Positions 14,973 to 23,306 of a DNA stretch of 31,732 bases are shown here, one piece after another. The notes under the pieces were generated by a model. The model did no database searches, was not told where the DNA came from, and saw only the letters and a program-made list of their open reading frames with translations. The translations under genes were made by a program, and so were the position numbers. The stretch lies in assembly GCA_047620505.1 (NCBI GenBank), contig JBLHKS010000067.1:1-31732 (forward strand). Reading direction: 5' to 3'. The first letter of the stretch is position 1. Each line of letters starts with the position of its first letter. The DNA comes from JBLHKS01 sp047620505. Its GTDB lineage: Bacteria; Verrucomicrobiota; Verrucomicrobiia; Verrucomicrobiales; DEV007.

Positions 14973-17900
14973 ATGCGAATTCGAGCCGTTTCCGTTCTCC
15001 TCACCGCCGGGCTGCTCAGCCTGGCATCCGCTCAAGATGAATCGGCGCTCCGATGGTGGGAGGGCTACTCTGGAAGCGAAGCCAACGGTCCGCACGTTCT
15101 CGGCTTTTGGAAATTCGACGGCGAGGATCTTCTCAAAGACGAATCGAAACACGCTCACCAAGCTACTTTGCGCGGCGCGTCCTGGAATCCAGCCGGAAGG
15201 TTCGGTGGCTGCCTCGAAAGCTCAGCCGGCTACCCGATCACCGATGAGAGCCACAGCATTCACATCAAGTCATCGCCAGTCTTAGCTCCTGGTGGCGCTT
15301 TCACAATCGAGCTTTGGGCGAAGCCAAAGGGCGGAGACGATTTTCCCGCGGAGATCGCGCCCATGCTGATGGACATGAAATACGTGCCCGGAAATCACAC
15401 CGGGTTTTCGTGGTACCTGACAAAAGCAGCCAACGACGGTAGCCGAACAGCCGTGATCGAGATCGGCTTGGGCGCGCGGACTGAGAAATGGTATTCACAG
15501 CCGATTAGTTTGTCCGCTAGCGACTGGACGCATCTCGCTTTCACCTACGATGGCCGGGGCACGCTGACCTTTTTCGTCAACGGGGCCGATTCAGGCGGAA
15601 CGACGAAACCGAGCGCCGGTTCGATGGCGGCTGCGACGAAGCCGTTGGCGATCGGCGACCGCATCGGCTCGCTCTATCGTGGATTCCCGGGATTTCTGGA
15701 TGAGGTCCGGATCACGAGTGGCGTTCAACAATTTCAACCGATCGATGTCAAGCCGAGCCTGAGCCGCTTCGCGTTTCTGCGGATGAGCAACGCGGCTGCA
15801 ATCGATTTGGAAGTGGTGAATCGATCTGGCGCGGAGCTGTCCGGAGTGACGGCGAACGTTGAATTGCCAAACGGTTCAGTTCAGCAGCTGCCAATTCCGA
15901 AACTCGCGAAAGACGCGCGTCACGCGATCCGAATTCCGGTCGATTCATCGCTTAAGACCAACGAGTACTCCGCCAGAATCACGGTCGAGGTTCCCAGCTG
16001 GGGTGAGACGGAATCGGACTACCGTTCGACCTCGACGATTCCGTTCGTGATCGTTTCCAGGCCGCTTCCGAATCGAATGCCCGTGGTGATGTGGGGACTC
16101 GGCGGGACCGATTCGGTCATCCGCGAAATCCCACGCCTAAAAGAGATCGGCTTCACGCATTGCCTCGGACTTGGCCTCGATCGCGCGAAAGTTTGGAGCG
16201 AAGGCGCGGAGGCGATGCCGGGAACGCCCGAGCAAGTCCGCGCAGGCCGCGAGATGCTGAACATCGCGCTGGAAAACGACATTCGAATCGTGTCGTCGCT
16301 CTCGCCCGCACGCTGGCTCCGGACAGCCGAGCAGGGCAAGCCGTTTCTGCGAGTCGACCGAAACGGAAACCACTACGGACGCGAAGATGTCAGCGGCCAG
16401 TTCAAAGAGGTTCAGGATTTTTGTTACAACGCGGGCCTCGCGATGAGCCGGGCTTACGGCGACCATCCGGCGTTCCAATCCGCTTTACTCCACACGGAAG
16501 TCCGCGGTGAATCGCAGGTCTCATTTCACGACGTCGACGTTGCCGCCTACCGCGAGGCGACCGGGCTCGAAGCGCCTGACGTTGTTAAAATCAAGAACGG
16601 CGTCGAGTACGGAAAGCTACCCGATTTTCCTGAGAATCGCGTAATCGCGGACGACAACCCGATCCTGACCTACCTGCGTTGGTTCTGGCAAACCGGCGAT
16701 GGCTGGAATCATCTCAACACGCGTTTGCACGAGGGTTTGAAGGCAAATTTAACCGACCGCGATGATTTTTGGACCTTCCACGATCCGGCGTGTCGCGTGC
16801 CCAGCATCAGCGGTAGCGGAGGACAGACGGACGTCCTCGCGCACTGGACCTACAGCTACCCGGACCCGATTCGAATCGGCCTTTGCACGGACGAGCTTTT
16901 CGAAATGGCACGCGTCAACGGGCATGGCCAAAACGTTATGAAAATGACGCAGCTCATCTGGTATCGCTCGCAAACTGCGCCGGAAAACGCGACGCCCGCC
17001 GACACGTCTCCGTGGGTCGATCAGGACCCGGACGCCGCCTACATCACGATCGCGCCGATGCATTTGCGAGAGGCGTTCTGGTGGAAGATCGCACGACCGA
17101 TCCAAGGCATCATGTATCACGGTTGGCAGTCGTTGGTCGAGACGGACTCGCCTGGAGCCTATCGCTATACGAATCCAAACACGCAGAATGAACTCAAGCG
17201 GCTGGTTAACGAAGTGGTGGTTCCGTTAGGGCCGATGTTGCGGCAGATTCCCGACGCTCCGGCGGACGTGGCGTTTCTCGAAAGCTTCACTTCACAGATG
17301 TTCGCGCGGCGCGGGACCTACGGCTGGAATCATACCTGGGCGGGCGATTTTTATCACATCCTGATGTACGCCCAGCTTCAGCCGAAGCTGCTTTACGAAG
17401 AGTCAATTCCGGACGGCCTCGAGGGCGTCAAAGTTCTCGTGATGGCGGACTGCGACGTGCTGACTGAGTCGGTCGTCGCCGCGATTCAAAAGTTTCAGGC
17501 GAACGGAGGCCTTGTGGTTGGAGATGCCGAAGTCTGCCCGGCGATCAAGCCCGACTACGTGATCGAGCGCTTTGCTAGGACGAAAAAGGCGGACGTCGAT
17601 CGCCAGCAGCTGCTGGAAGCCGTCGTGCAGCTGGGAAATTGGCTGAGCGATCAGAGCTACCGTCAGCACGTTTTTAGTTCTAACTTTGACGTCGTGACTC
17701 GCCTTCGCCAATTCGGAACGACAAACTATGTTTTTGCTGTGAACGATCAGCGGGAATTTGGAAATTATGTTGGGGGCTACGGATTGGTGATGGAAAACGG
17801 ACTGCCGTCCGATGCAACTTTGCAGGTCCCGAAAGGATTCATCTACGACCTTCTTGAGCGGCGCGAACTTCGTCTTCCTTCGACCGCGGTGACGAAAACT

Positions 17901-18278
17901 TCGACCCATTCGGCGGTAACTTTGAACTTCGGACCGTGTGAGGGCCGCATTCTGATGATCACTGAGCGCCCGATTCAACAGGTCGAGATCACAGCTCCGG
18001 AAACCGCGATACTCGCCGAATCGGCAACCATTGAAATCGTGGTGACCGACGGTGAGAAACCGATCGACGCCGTGATTCCGCTCCAAATTCAAATCCGGGA
18101 TCCGGAAGGCATTGAGTCGGAATTCAGTGGCCACTACGGAGCCGAAGGCGGACGTCTGACCTTAAACTTAGACATCGCGCCGAATGATCGAATCGGCGTT
18201 TGGGAAATCCGCGCGACGGAACTCGCGTCCGGAAAGACTGGGACCGCGTATTTCCGAGTCCTACCTCAAACGCGTTGA
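14973..18278 (+). CDS. Large secreted LamG-domain, glycoside hydrolase-like protein
   Basis: The ATG at 14973 follows an in-frame TTG at 14967, and either could start. The roughly 1100-residue product has a signal peptide ending at Ala-Ser-Ala-Gln. A LamG/concanavalin-like domain occupies about residues 40-245 (VLGFWKFDGEDLLKDESKHA, FTIELWAKPKG, WTHLAFTYDGRGTLTFFVNG, FLDEVRIT). A beta-sandwich linker follows. A large TIM-barrel-like region begins near residue 370 (MPVVMWGLGG) and leads to a glutamine-amidotransferase-like segment near 820-860 (VKVLVMADCDVLTESVV) as found in beta-galactosidase trimerisation domains. A C-terminal beta-sandwich completes it. It probably acts on an extracellular polysaccharide. 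It is divergently placed from a sulfatase, which suggests sulfated glycans. Catalytic residues were not identified. Confidence 0.7.
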   Translation: MRIRAVSVLLTAGLLSLASAQDESALRWWEGYSGSEANGPHVLGFWKFDGEDLLKDESKHAHQATLRGASWNPAGRFGGCLESSAGYPITDESHSIHIKSSPVLAPGGAFTIELWAKPKGGDDFPAEIAPMLMDMKYVPGNHTGFSWYLTKAANDGSRTAVIEIGLGARTEKWYSQPISLSASDWTHLAFTYDGRGTLTFFVNGADSGGTTKPSAGSMAAATKPLAIGDRIGSLYRGFPGFLDEVRITSGVQQFQPIDVKPSLSRFAFLRMSNAAAIDLEVVNRSGAELSGVTANVELPNGSVQQLPIPKLAKDARHAIRIPVDSSLKTNEYSARITVEVPSWGETESDYRSTSTIPFVIVSRPLPNRMPVVMWGLGGTDSVIREIPRLKEIGFTHCLGLGLDRAKVWSEGAEAMPGTPEQVRAGREMLNIALENDIRIVSSLSPARWLRTAEQGKPFLRVDRNGNHYGREDVSGQFKEVQDFCYNAGLAMSRAYGDHPAFQSALLHTEVRGESQVSFHDVDVAAYREATGLEAPDVVKIKNGVEYGKLPDFPENRVIADDNPILTYLRWFWQTGDGWNHLNTRLHEGLKANLTDRDDFWTFHDPACRVPSISGSGGQTDVLAHWTYSYPDPIRIGLCTDELFEMARVNGHGQNVMKMTQLIWYRSQTAPENATPADTSPWVDQDPDAAYITIAPMHLREAFWWKIARPIQGIMYHGWQSLVETDSPGAYRYTNPNTQNELKRLVNEVVVPLGPMLRQIPDAPADVAFLESFTSQMFARRGTYGWNHTWAGDFYHILMYAQLQPKLLYEESIPDGLEGVKVLVMADCDVLTESVVAAIQKFQANGGLVVGDAEVCPAIKPDYVIERFARTKKADVDRQQLLEAVVQLGNWLSDQSYRQHVFSSNFDVVTRLRQFGTTNYVFAVNDQREFGNYVGGYGLVMENGLPSDATLQVPKGFIYDLLERRELRLPSTAVTKTSTHSAVTLNFGPCEGRILMITERPIQQVEITAPETAILAESATIEIVVTDGEKPIDAVIPLQIQIRDPEGIESEFSGHYGAEGGRLTLNLDIAPNDRIGVWEIRATELASGKTGTAYFRVLPQTR
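17605..17614. repeat. AGCAGCTGCT palindrome, copy 10
   Basis: Fourteen-base symmetry (CCAGCAGCTGCTGG). Read as Arg-Gln-Gln-Leu-Leu-Glu in the C-terminal third of the LamG protein. It follows the largest gap (3.7 kb) between copies. Confidence 0.85.
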
Positions 18279-19421
18279 AACCTGGAGACCGACCATGTTT
18301 TCGCCGTTCTGGAAATCGGCGTCCTGGTGCGTCCAGCTGTATTGAAGCTTAACCTGGGTGTTCGGCGTGAATCGATACCCGAGCGAAGCGTCGATTCGGA
18401 ACAAATCGTTGTCCCAGGCAACAGAGCCGCCAAGCTCGTTGTGAAACTGCTGATTCCAGCGCATCGCAGCGAAGAGCTGAGGCGCTAGCTTGTAGCGAGT
18501 TTCGATAAAGTAAGACCAGACGGCTGCGTCGTCCGCGATGTTCGGCAGCTCGAAACTCGAGTAAATCACCTCAGCCCAGATCTGCCAATGCCGATGGGCG
18601 TAGCTCGCGTCGAGACCGATTGTCGTCTGGGCGAAGTCGTCGAAATCTGGCCCGGCATCCCCTTTAAGGTAAGATCCGTGGCTCAACGAAGCGCCGAAAT
18701 TCCAGGCCGCATTCGGGCGGTAGCCGAGCCGGCCTGTCCAAGTTGGATCAGCGAAATCCCAGTCATCCCAAACCGACGGCCGGGATGAAACCGCGCGACT
18801 TTTCATTTCCACGGCGTAGTTGAAATCGCCAACTTCGCCGAAGAGCGCAAAACCCGGGATGTAAGCCGCGTCCCAGATGACCGGAAGCCAGGTCGAGATG
18901 TTGTTCGGCTTGAGCCGATTCGCCGCGATCGCGTTAGCGCCGGGAAAGAAGCGATGATCGATCACGCTGGTTAGCTCGTTGTAGGCGAGCGGCGCCTGGA
19001 GAAACGCATCGTCATCGGTTTCGTGTCGCGTGACCCAGCTGCCAAAAGCGGTCGCGAATTTGCCTACCTGAATTTGAAACGGCGCGCCTGGCGGGCTGAA
19101 GCGAACGAAATATTCGTCAGCGCGGATCTCCGAGCCGTCGTGCAGATTTGGGTGAAATCCGGTGTCGAAACGGAATTTCCCGAAGCCGTAAATCGCGTCA
19201 CCAAGAAAAACGTCAACCGGCACGGTCAGCCGTCGAGCCCAGAGCACGTCGTCACCCGAATCGGGCTTGAGCAGACCGGGCGGAAAGCCATCGATCGTGT
19301 AAATTTCCGTCTCCAGCTCCGTTCCGCCGAGAATGTCGATCTCCAGCAGTTGCTGGTCGGGTTCTTCCGCTGCCAGCCCCAACGGAATCAAAAAAAGGGT
19401 GGTAAAGGTAAAAATTTTCAT
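18261..19421 (-). CDS. Porin-like outer-membrane beta-barrel protein
   Basis: The 386-residue product has a signal peptide ending near residue 17. It is built of repeated amphipathic beta strands with aromatic girdles (for example YGFGKFRFDTGFHP, IQVGKFATAFGSW, VKLQYSWTHQDADF) and ends in LQVSTRLR. This is the pattern of phosphate- or carbohydrate-selective porins, but the substrate cannot be read from the sequence. The start is 2 bases after the adenylate cyclase stop, so it is the last gene of a coupled operon. Its 3' end overlaps the 3' end of the convergent LamG gene by 18 bases. Confidence 0.75.
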   Translation of the reverse strand: MKIFTFTTLFLIPLGLAAEEPDQQLLEIDILGGTELETEIYTIDGFPPGLLKPDSGDDVLWARRLTVPVDVFLGDAIYGFGKFRFDTGFHPNLHDGSEIRADEYFVRFSPPGAPFQIQVGKFATAFGSWVTRHETDDDAFLQAPLAYNELTSVIDHRFFPGANAIAANRLKPNNISTWLPVIWDAAYIPGFALFGEVGDFNYAVEMKSRAVSSRPSVWDDWDFADPTWTGRLGYRPNAAWNFGASLSHGSYLKGDAGPDFDDFAQTTIGLDASYAHRHWQIWAEVIYSSFELPNIADDAAVWSYFIETRYKLAPQLFAAMRWNQQFHNELGGSVAWDNDLFRIDASLGYRFTPNTQVKLQYSWTHQDADFQNGENMVGLQVSTRLR

Positions 19422-19423
19422 GA

Positions 19424-21061
19424 CTAGGAAACTCGGTAGACGAGGGCTTTTTCACGAAAGCCTTTCAACTCAACTTCGCCGACGGTCTCCGCCGGAATCT
19501 GGTCTTTTACGTGCTCGTAGGTGGCGTCGTCGATCAGAATTTCCAATGCAGTCGCCTTGGAGCACAGTCTCGCGGCGAGATTCACGCGCGCACCCAGCGT
19601 GGTGTAGTTCAGGCGTTTCTCCGATCCCATGCAGCCAGCCAGCACGGGCCCGGTCGCGATTCCGATGCCGACGTTGATCGGAAAATCCGAAGTTTCGTTC
19701 AGCTCGCGTCGCCGCTCGATCATTTCAACGGCGCAGCGAACCGCGTCGCGCGCGTCGTTTTCGTAGGTGTGCGGGGAGCCGAAAAGAATCATGATTTCAT
19801 CGCCGATGAACTTGTCGACCACGCCGTTGTGGCGCGCAGCGACTTCCGTCAAAGCGGTCATGTGATGGTTCAGCATCGCAACGATATCTGTCGGGCTCAT
19901 GTCCTCTGTTAGTGATGTGAAACCGCGAATGTCGCAGAACAAGATCGACGTCTGGCGCTCTTCGCCGCCGAGTTCGAGCTTGCCGCGAGTCAGCTCCTCA
20001 GCCACGCGCGGATCGGTGACTCGGTCGAGCACGGCGCGGTATCTTTCTTTCAGCGCGAGGCCTTCAGACATCTCGTTAAACGACTCGGTCAACACGCCGA
20101 TCTCGTCCTTGCTTCGAACCGGAATCGTCGCGCCGAGATTTCCGGCCAGGATCTCGCGAGTCTGGCGGGTGAGCTGGGAAAGCGGCTTGGAAATCTGGCC
20201 GGAAACCAAGAAACTCAGCAGCAGCGCGATCATCAGCGCGCCGAGCCCGAAAATCAGCAGCCAGGAGCGGAGCAGGCTCAGGGCTTGCTCAAGGCTGTTG
20301 AGCGAAAACGCGGAAATCTGGCGGGCTGGATCGAAACCTGGATCCTGCCGGATCGGCTGGGTAAAAACTTCGTGCCGCTGGTCTTCGATCATGACCATTT
20401 CGCCCTCCGGGATTTCGTCGCCGAATCGTTTGCCAGCGACTTCGAGCGCGAGTTTTGCGCCCGGCGCCCGACCCAGCAGCTGCTGAGGATCGGAGATTTC
20501 CAGCAAGAGCACGAGGGCGCAGAGAAACTCGCCCGAGCTGGCGTCGTACACGGGATGCACGATCGTTTCGTAGAGCGAGTCTTCGAATGCGAGGTAGCCG
20601 GAAGTGGTTTTGAATTCGGCGTCGAACGGCGGCAGCAACCGAATCAGCCTTTCCGTCAAAGCGTCTGCGTCGAGGCCCGGGATCGGCATCAGATCGGGAA
20701 TCACCGAATAGTCGTAGTCGAAAACGCGGAAAAACGCCTGCTTGGTCGACCTCGCCCCGCCTAACACATCCTCTAGTTCTTCGCCGAAGTCAGCGTAGAT
20801 TTGCTTGGGCCGATCGTCGGATTCTGCGAGCAAAGCGGCGACGATCCGAACGCTTCCAGACGCATCGCGGACACGTGTCAGGACGCCTTCGAGCCTGGCT
20901 GCCTGACTCTCGCGCAGCGCCTCCGCCTGTCCATCGAGCCGCTCGAGAACCAGGTGCCGGTACTGCTGTTGGACAATTTTCTGGTTAACCAGAAGAGTAA
21001 CTATCGAAACGCCACTGACGAGGGCGGCCATGACGAGAATGAGCTTGAAGCGGAAGCTCAC
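19424..21061 (-). CDS. Membrane-bound class III adenylate cyclase with extracytoplasmic sensor and HAMP domain
   Basis: The start is a GTG at 21059-21061 overlapping the upstream TGA, a coupled start. The 545-residue protein has a membrane segment at residues 6-25, an extracytoplasmic sensor domain (about 28-262), a second membrane segment (265-287), HAMP (about 287-340) and a class III cyclase domain (about 365-545). The metal aspartates are D377 (FCDIRGFTSL) and D421 (FIGDEIMILFG). K417 is in the adenine-binding position, and TLGARVNLAARL supplies the transition-state Asn494 and Arg498. These residues support cAMP production. The genes on each side encode a copper-type periplasmic protein and a porin, so the sensed signal may be in the periplasm. 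Confidence 0.9.
   Translation of the reverse strand: MSFRFKLILVMAALVSGVSIVTLLVNQKIVQQQYRHLVLERLDGQAEALRESQAARLEGVLTRVRDASGSVRIVAALLAESDDRPKQIYADFGEELEDVLGGARSTKQAFFRVFDYDYSVIPDLMPIPGLDADALTERLIRLLPPFDAEFKTTSGYLAFEDSLYETIVHPVYDASSGEFLCALVLLLEISDPQQLLGRAPGAKLALEVAGKRFGDEIPEGEMVMIEDQRHEVFTQPIRQDPGFDPARQISAFSLNSLEQALSLLRSWLLIFGLGALMIALLLSFLVSGQISKPLSQLTRQTREILAGNLGATIPVRSKDEIGVLTESFNEMSEGLALKERYRAVLDRVTDPRVAEELTRGKLELGGEERQTSILFCDIRGFTSLTEDMSPTDIVAMLNHHMTALTEVAARHNGVVDKFIGDEIMILFGSPHTYENDARDAVRCAVEMIERRRELNETSDFPINVGIGIATGPVLAGCMGSEKRLNYTTLGARVNLAARLCSKATALEILIDDATYEHVKDQIPAETVGEVELKGFREKALVYRVS
20475..20484. repeat. AGCAGCTGCT palindrome, copy 11
   Basis: Twelve-base symmetry. Read as Pro-Gln-Gln-Leu-Leu-Gly in the sensor domain of the cyclase. 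Confidence 0.85.
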
Positions 21062-21714
21062 GAATCGGGCAATTCGATCTTCAATTTCGAATTGGCGGTC
21101 AGCGTGATTTTCTGGCGGTGCTGAACGCGTTCGCTCAGCCAGGCGACCAACTCGTAATCGCCAGCTGGCAAGCCGGTGAGCCGAAATTCGCCGCTGGCGT
21201 TCGTCGTGGTGAAGTACGGAGTTTCCAGGACGAGGACGAGGCCTCGCATGTGGCTGTGGATTTCGCAGAACAAACGGACTGGACCGGCGTTGTCGAAAGT
21301 GACGGTGGGCGCGTCTTCGGTTGGAAGGTAGCGGCCGAGATCGAATCGCTTAGCTTTCGAGTATGAGAAAATATTGTGGTAGTCGTCGTCACGATTCGGG
21401 AACGCGATCGTCGTGCCGCGAATCACGGCGAGGATGTCGGGTTGGAACCGAAAACTCTTCTGACCGACGATCGCGGGGCCGCGGGCTTTGCGAGCAGCTG
21501 CCAGTTGCTCCTCGGAAAACGATCCTGACAAATACACCACGGCTCGCGGTGGAGCGGGTCGAGCTGCGCTGGCTCCGGTCTGGCCCGCGTAACGAACGGC
21601 GGCGCGGCGCGAGGGGCCACGTTGAGAACTGGCGAGGTCGATCGTTCCGGAAATCTCGGCGGCCCAACCAGCTGCGGGGACTAGAGAAAGGAAAAGGCTG
21701 AGGAGGAGTTTCAC
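21058..21714 (-). CDS. Exported cupredoxin-like protein with carboxypeptidase-like regulatory tail
   Basis: I choose the GTG at 21712-21714 because it directly precedes the signal peptide (VKLLLSLFLSLVPAAGWA). A TTG further upstream would add an unlikely arginine-rich leader. The 218-residue product has a plastocyanin-like fold. H113 (DDDYHNIFS) and the cluster C150-E-I-H153-S-H-M156 match the His, Cys, His, Met ligands of a type 1 copper centre, although the Cys-to-Met spacing is short. Residues about 166-218 look like a carboxypeptidase regulatory-type beta domain. It is the first gene of a set with the cyclase and porin and may be a periplasmic electron carrier or a copper sensor for the cyclase. 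That role is inference. Confidence 0.75.
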   Translation of the reverse strand: MKLLLSLFLSLVPAAGWAAEISGTIDLASSQRGPSRRAAVRYAGQTGASAARPAPPRAVVYLSGSFSEEQLAAARKARGPAIVGQKSFRFQPDILAVIRGTTIAFPNRDDDYHNIFSYSKAKRFDLGRYLPTEDAPTVTFDNAGPVRLFCEIHSHMRGLVLVLETPYFTTTNASGEFRLTGLPAGDYELVAWLSERVQHRQKITLTANSKLKIELPDS

Positions 21715-21829
21715 GAATCTGATTTCAGGCGATTTCGGGGCTGAACGCAAGCTTGGCGCACCGAAATCGAGGCGCGTTCCGTGCAAAAGGCCGGTTGGAG
21801 GTCCCTCGGCAAGCTCGGGAATGACAGTT

Positions 21830-23305
21830 TCAGTCAGGGATTTCCCAGGACCGCGAGCGAACCACTCCGCGCTTCCACTGCTTCAGCAGCTGCTGGCGGG
21901 TTTCGGGGCTCATGTCAGGCTCGAATCGTGCGGCTTCGCGCCAATTCGCGGTGATCTCATCTTTCGATTTCCAGACGCCAACGGCCAACCCGGCGAGGTA
22001 AGCAGCTCCAAGCGCGGTGGTCTCGGCAACTTCCGGACGAATCGTGGGGACGCCGAGCAATCCAGCTTGAATCCGCATCAAAAGCGCGTTCATCGAGGCT
22101 CCTCCGTCGACGCGGAGTTCGGTTAGTTCGATGCCGGAATCGCGCTGCATGGCGTCGAGCAATTCGCAGCTCTGGAGCGCGATCGATTCGAGTGCCGCGC
22201 GCGCGAGATGAGCTTTCGAGGTGCAGCGAGTCAGGCCGAAGACAGCACCGCGAGCATGCGGATCCCAATGCGGTGCGCCGAGTCCGGCAAACGCGGGAAC
22301 GAAGACGACTCCGCCGTTGCCTTCGACGCTTTCGGCTAACGCTTCGACCTCCTCGACTGACTCGATGATCCCGAGCTGATCGCGCAGCCACTGGATCGCG
22401 GCACCGGCGATGAAAACGCTACCTTCGAGCGCGTAATCGGCTTTTCCGTCGATCCGCCAGGCGACAGTCGTGAGTAGCTGATTCTCAGAACGGACCGGTT
22501 CGCTACCCGTGTTCATCAGCAGAAAACAGCCGGTCCCGTAGGTGTTTTTTGCCATGCCAGGCGCGTGGCAGGCCTGACCAAAAAGCGCAGCCTGCTGATC
22601 TCCAGCGATACCCGCGATCGGGATCGATCCGCCGCCGAGCAAATCGGTTGAGGCGACGACTTCGCTGCTGTCGCGGATCTCGGGCAGCATCGCGCGGGGG
22701 ACGCCGAAGAGATCCAGCAGCTGCTGGTCCCAATTGAGTGTGCTGAGATTAAAAAGCAGGGTCCGGCTGGCGTTCGAGCAGTCGGTCACGTGCGCTTCGC
22801 CTCCGCTGAGTTTCCAGATCAGCCAGGTGTCGATCGTGCCGAAAAGCAGCTCGCCAGCTTCGGCTCGAGCACGGGCGCCTTCGATGTTGTCGAGGAGCCA
22901 GCGCAGCTTCGTGCCAGAAAAATAGGCATCGAGCACGAGCCCGGTTTTTTCCTGAATTAACTCAGCGTGGCCGGCCTGACGAAGTTCCTCGCAGAAGCCC
23001 GCGGTCCGGCGATCTTGCCAAACAATTGCGTTTGCGATCGGCTCGCCCGTTTTGCGATCCCAGACCACGGTCGTCTCGCGCTGATTCGTAATTCCGATCC
23101 CGCGAATCTCGCCTTCGTGCTTGCTGACGACTTCACGAGCGGTCGCGAGCTGCGAATCCCAGATCGCGAGCGGATCGTGTTCAACCCAACCTGGTTTCGG
23201 GAAAATCTGCTCGAATTCCTGCTGAGCAACTCCACGAATCGCCGCAGCATCGTCGAAAAGAATCGCCCGCGAACTGGTGGTTCCCTGGTCGAGCGCGAGG
23301 ATCAT
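21830..23305 (-). CDS. glpK: Glycerol kinase
   Basis: The start is the ATG at 23303-23305 (MILALDQGTTSSRAILFD). The frame is open further upstream but that part reads as noise. The 491-residue length is normal for GlpK. The FGGY-family motifs are all present: the N-terminal phosphate loop LDQGTTSSR, GITNQRETTVVWD and QDRRT for glycerol contact, YFSGTKLRWLLDN, NASRTLLFN, the GDQQAALFGQ adenine-side motif, FVPAFAGLGAPHWDP, and DGGASMNALLMRIQA near the C-terminus. It phosphorylates glycerol to glycerol-3-phosphate. The gene follows a membrane protein gene by 1 base. No glpF or glpD lies nearby. Confidence 0.95.
   Translation of the reverse strand: MILALDQGTTSSRAILFDDAAAIRGVAQQEFEQIFPKPGWVEHDPLAIWDSQLATAREVVSKHEGEIRGIGITNQRETTVVWDRKTGEPIANAIVWQDRRTAGFCEELRQAGHAELIQEKTGLVLDAYFSGTKLRWLLDNIEGARARAEAGELLFGTIDTWLIWKLSGGEAHVTDCSNASRTLLFNLSTLNWDQQLLDLFGVPRAMLPEIRDSSEVVASTDLLGGGSIPIAGIAGDQQAALFGQACHAPGMAKNTYGTGCFLLMNTGSEPVRSENQLLTTVAWRIDGKADYALEGSVFIAGAAIQWLRDQLGIIESVEEVEALAESVEGNGGVVFVPAFAGLGAPHWDPHARGAVFGLTRCTSKAHLARAALESIALQSCELLDAMQRDSGIELTELRVDGGASMNALLMRIQAGLLGVPTIRPEVAETTALGAAYLAGLAVGVWKSKDEITANWREAARFEPDMSPETRQQLLKQWKRGVVRSRSWEIPD
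21885..21894. repeat. AGCAGCTGCT palindrome, copy 12
   Basis: Twelve-base symmetry, close to the 3' end of glpK. Read on the minus strand as Arg-Gln-Gln-Leu-Leu-Lys. Confidence 0.85.
22716..22725. repeat. AGCAGCTGCT palindrome, copy 13
   Basis: Second copy within glpK, 831 bases from the first, which is the shortest spacing in the window. Fourteen-base symmetry. Read as Asp-Gln-Gln-Leu-Leu-Asp after NLSTLNW. Confidence 0.85.
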
Positions 23306-23306
23306 T

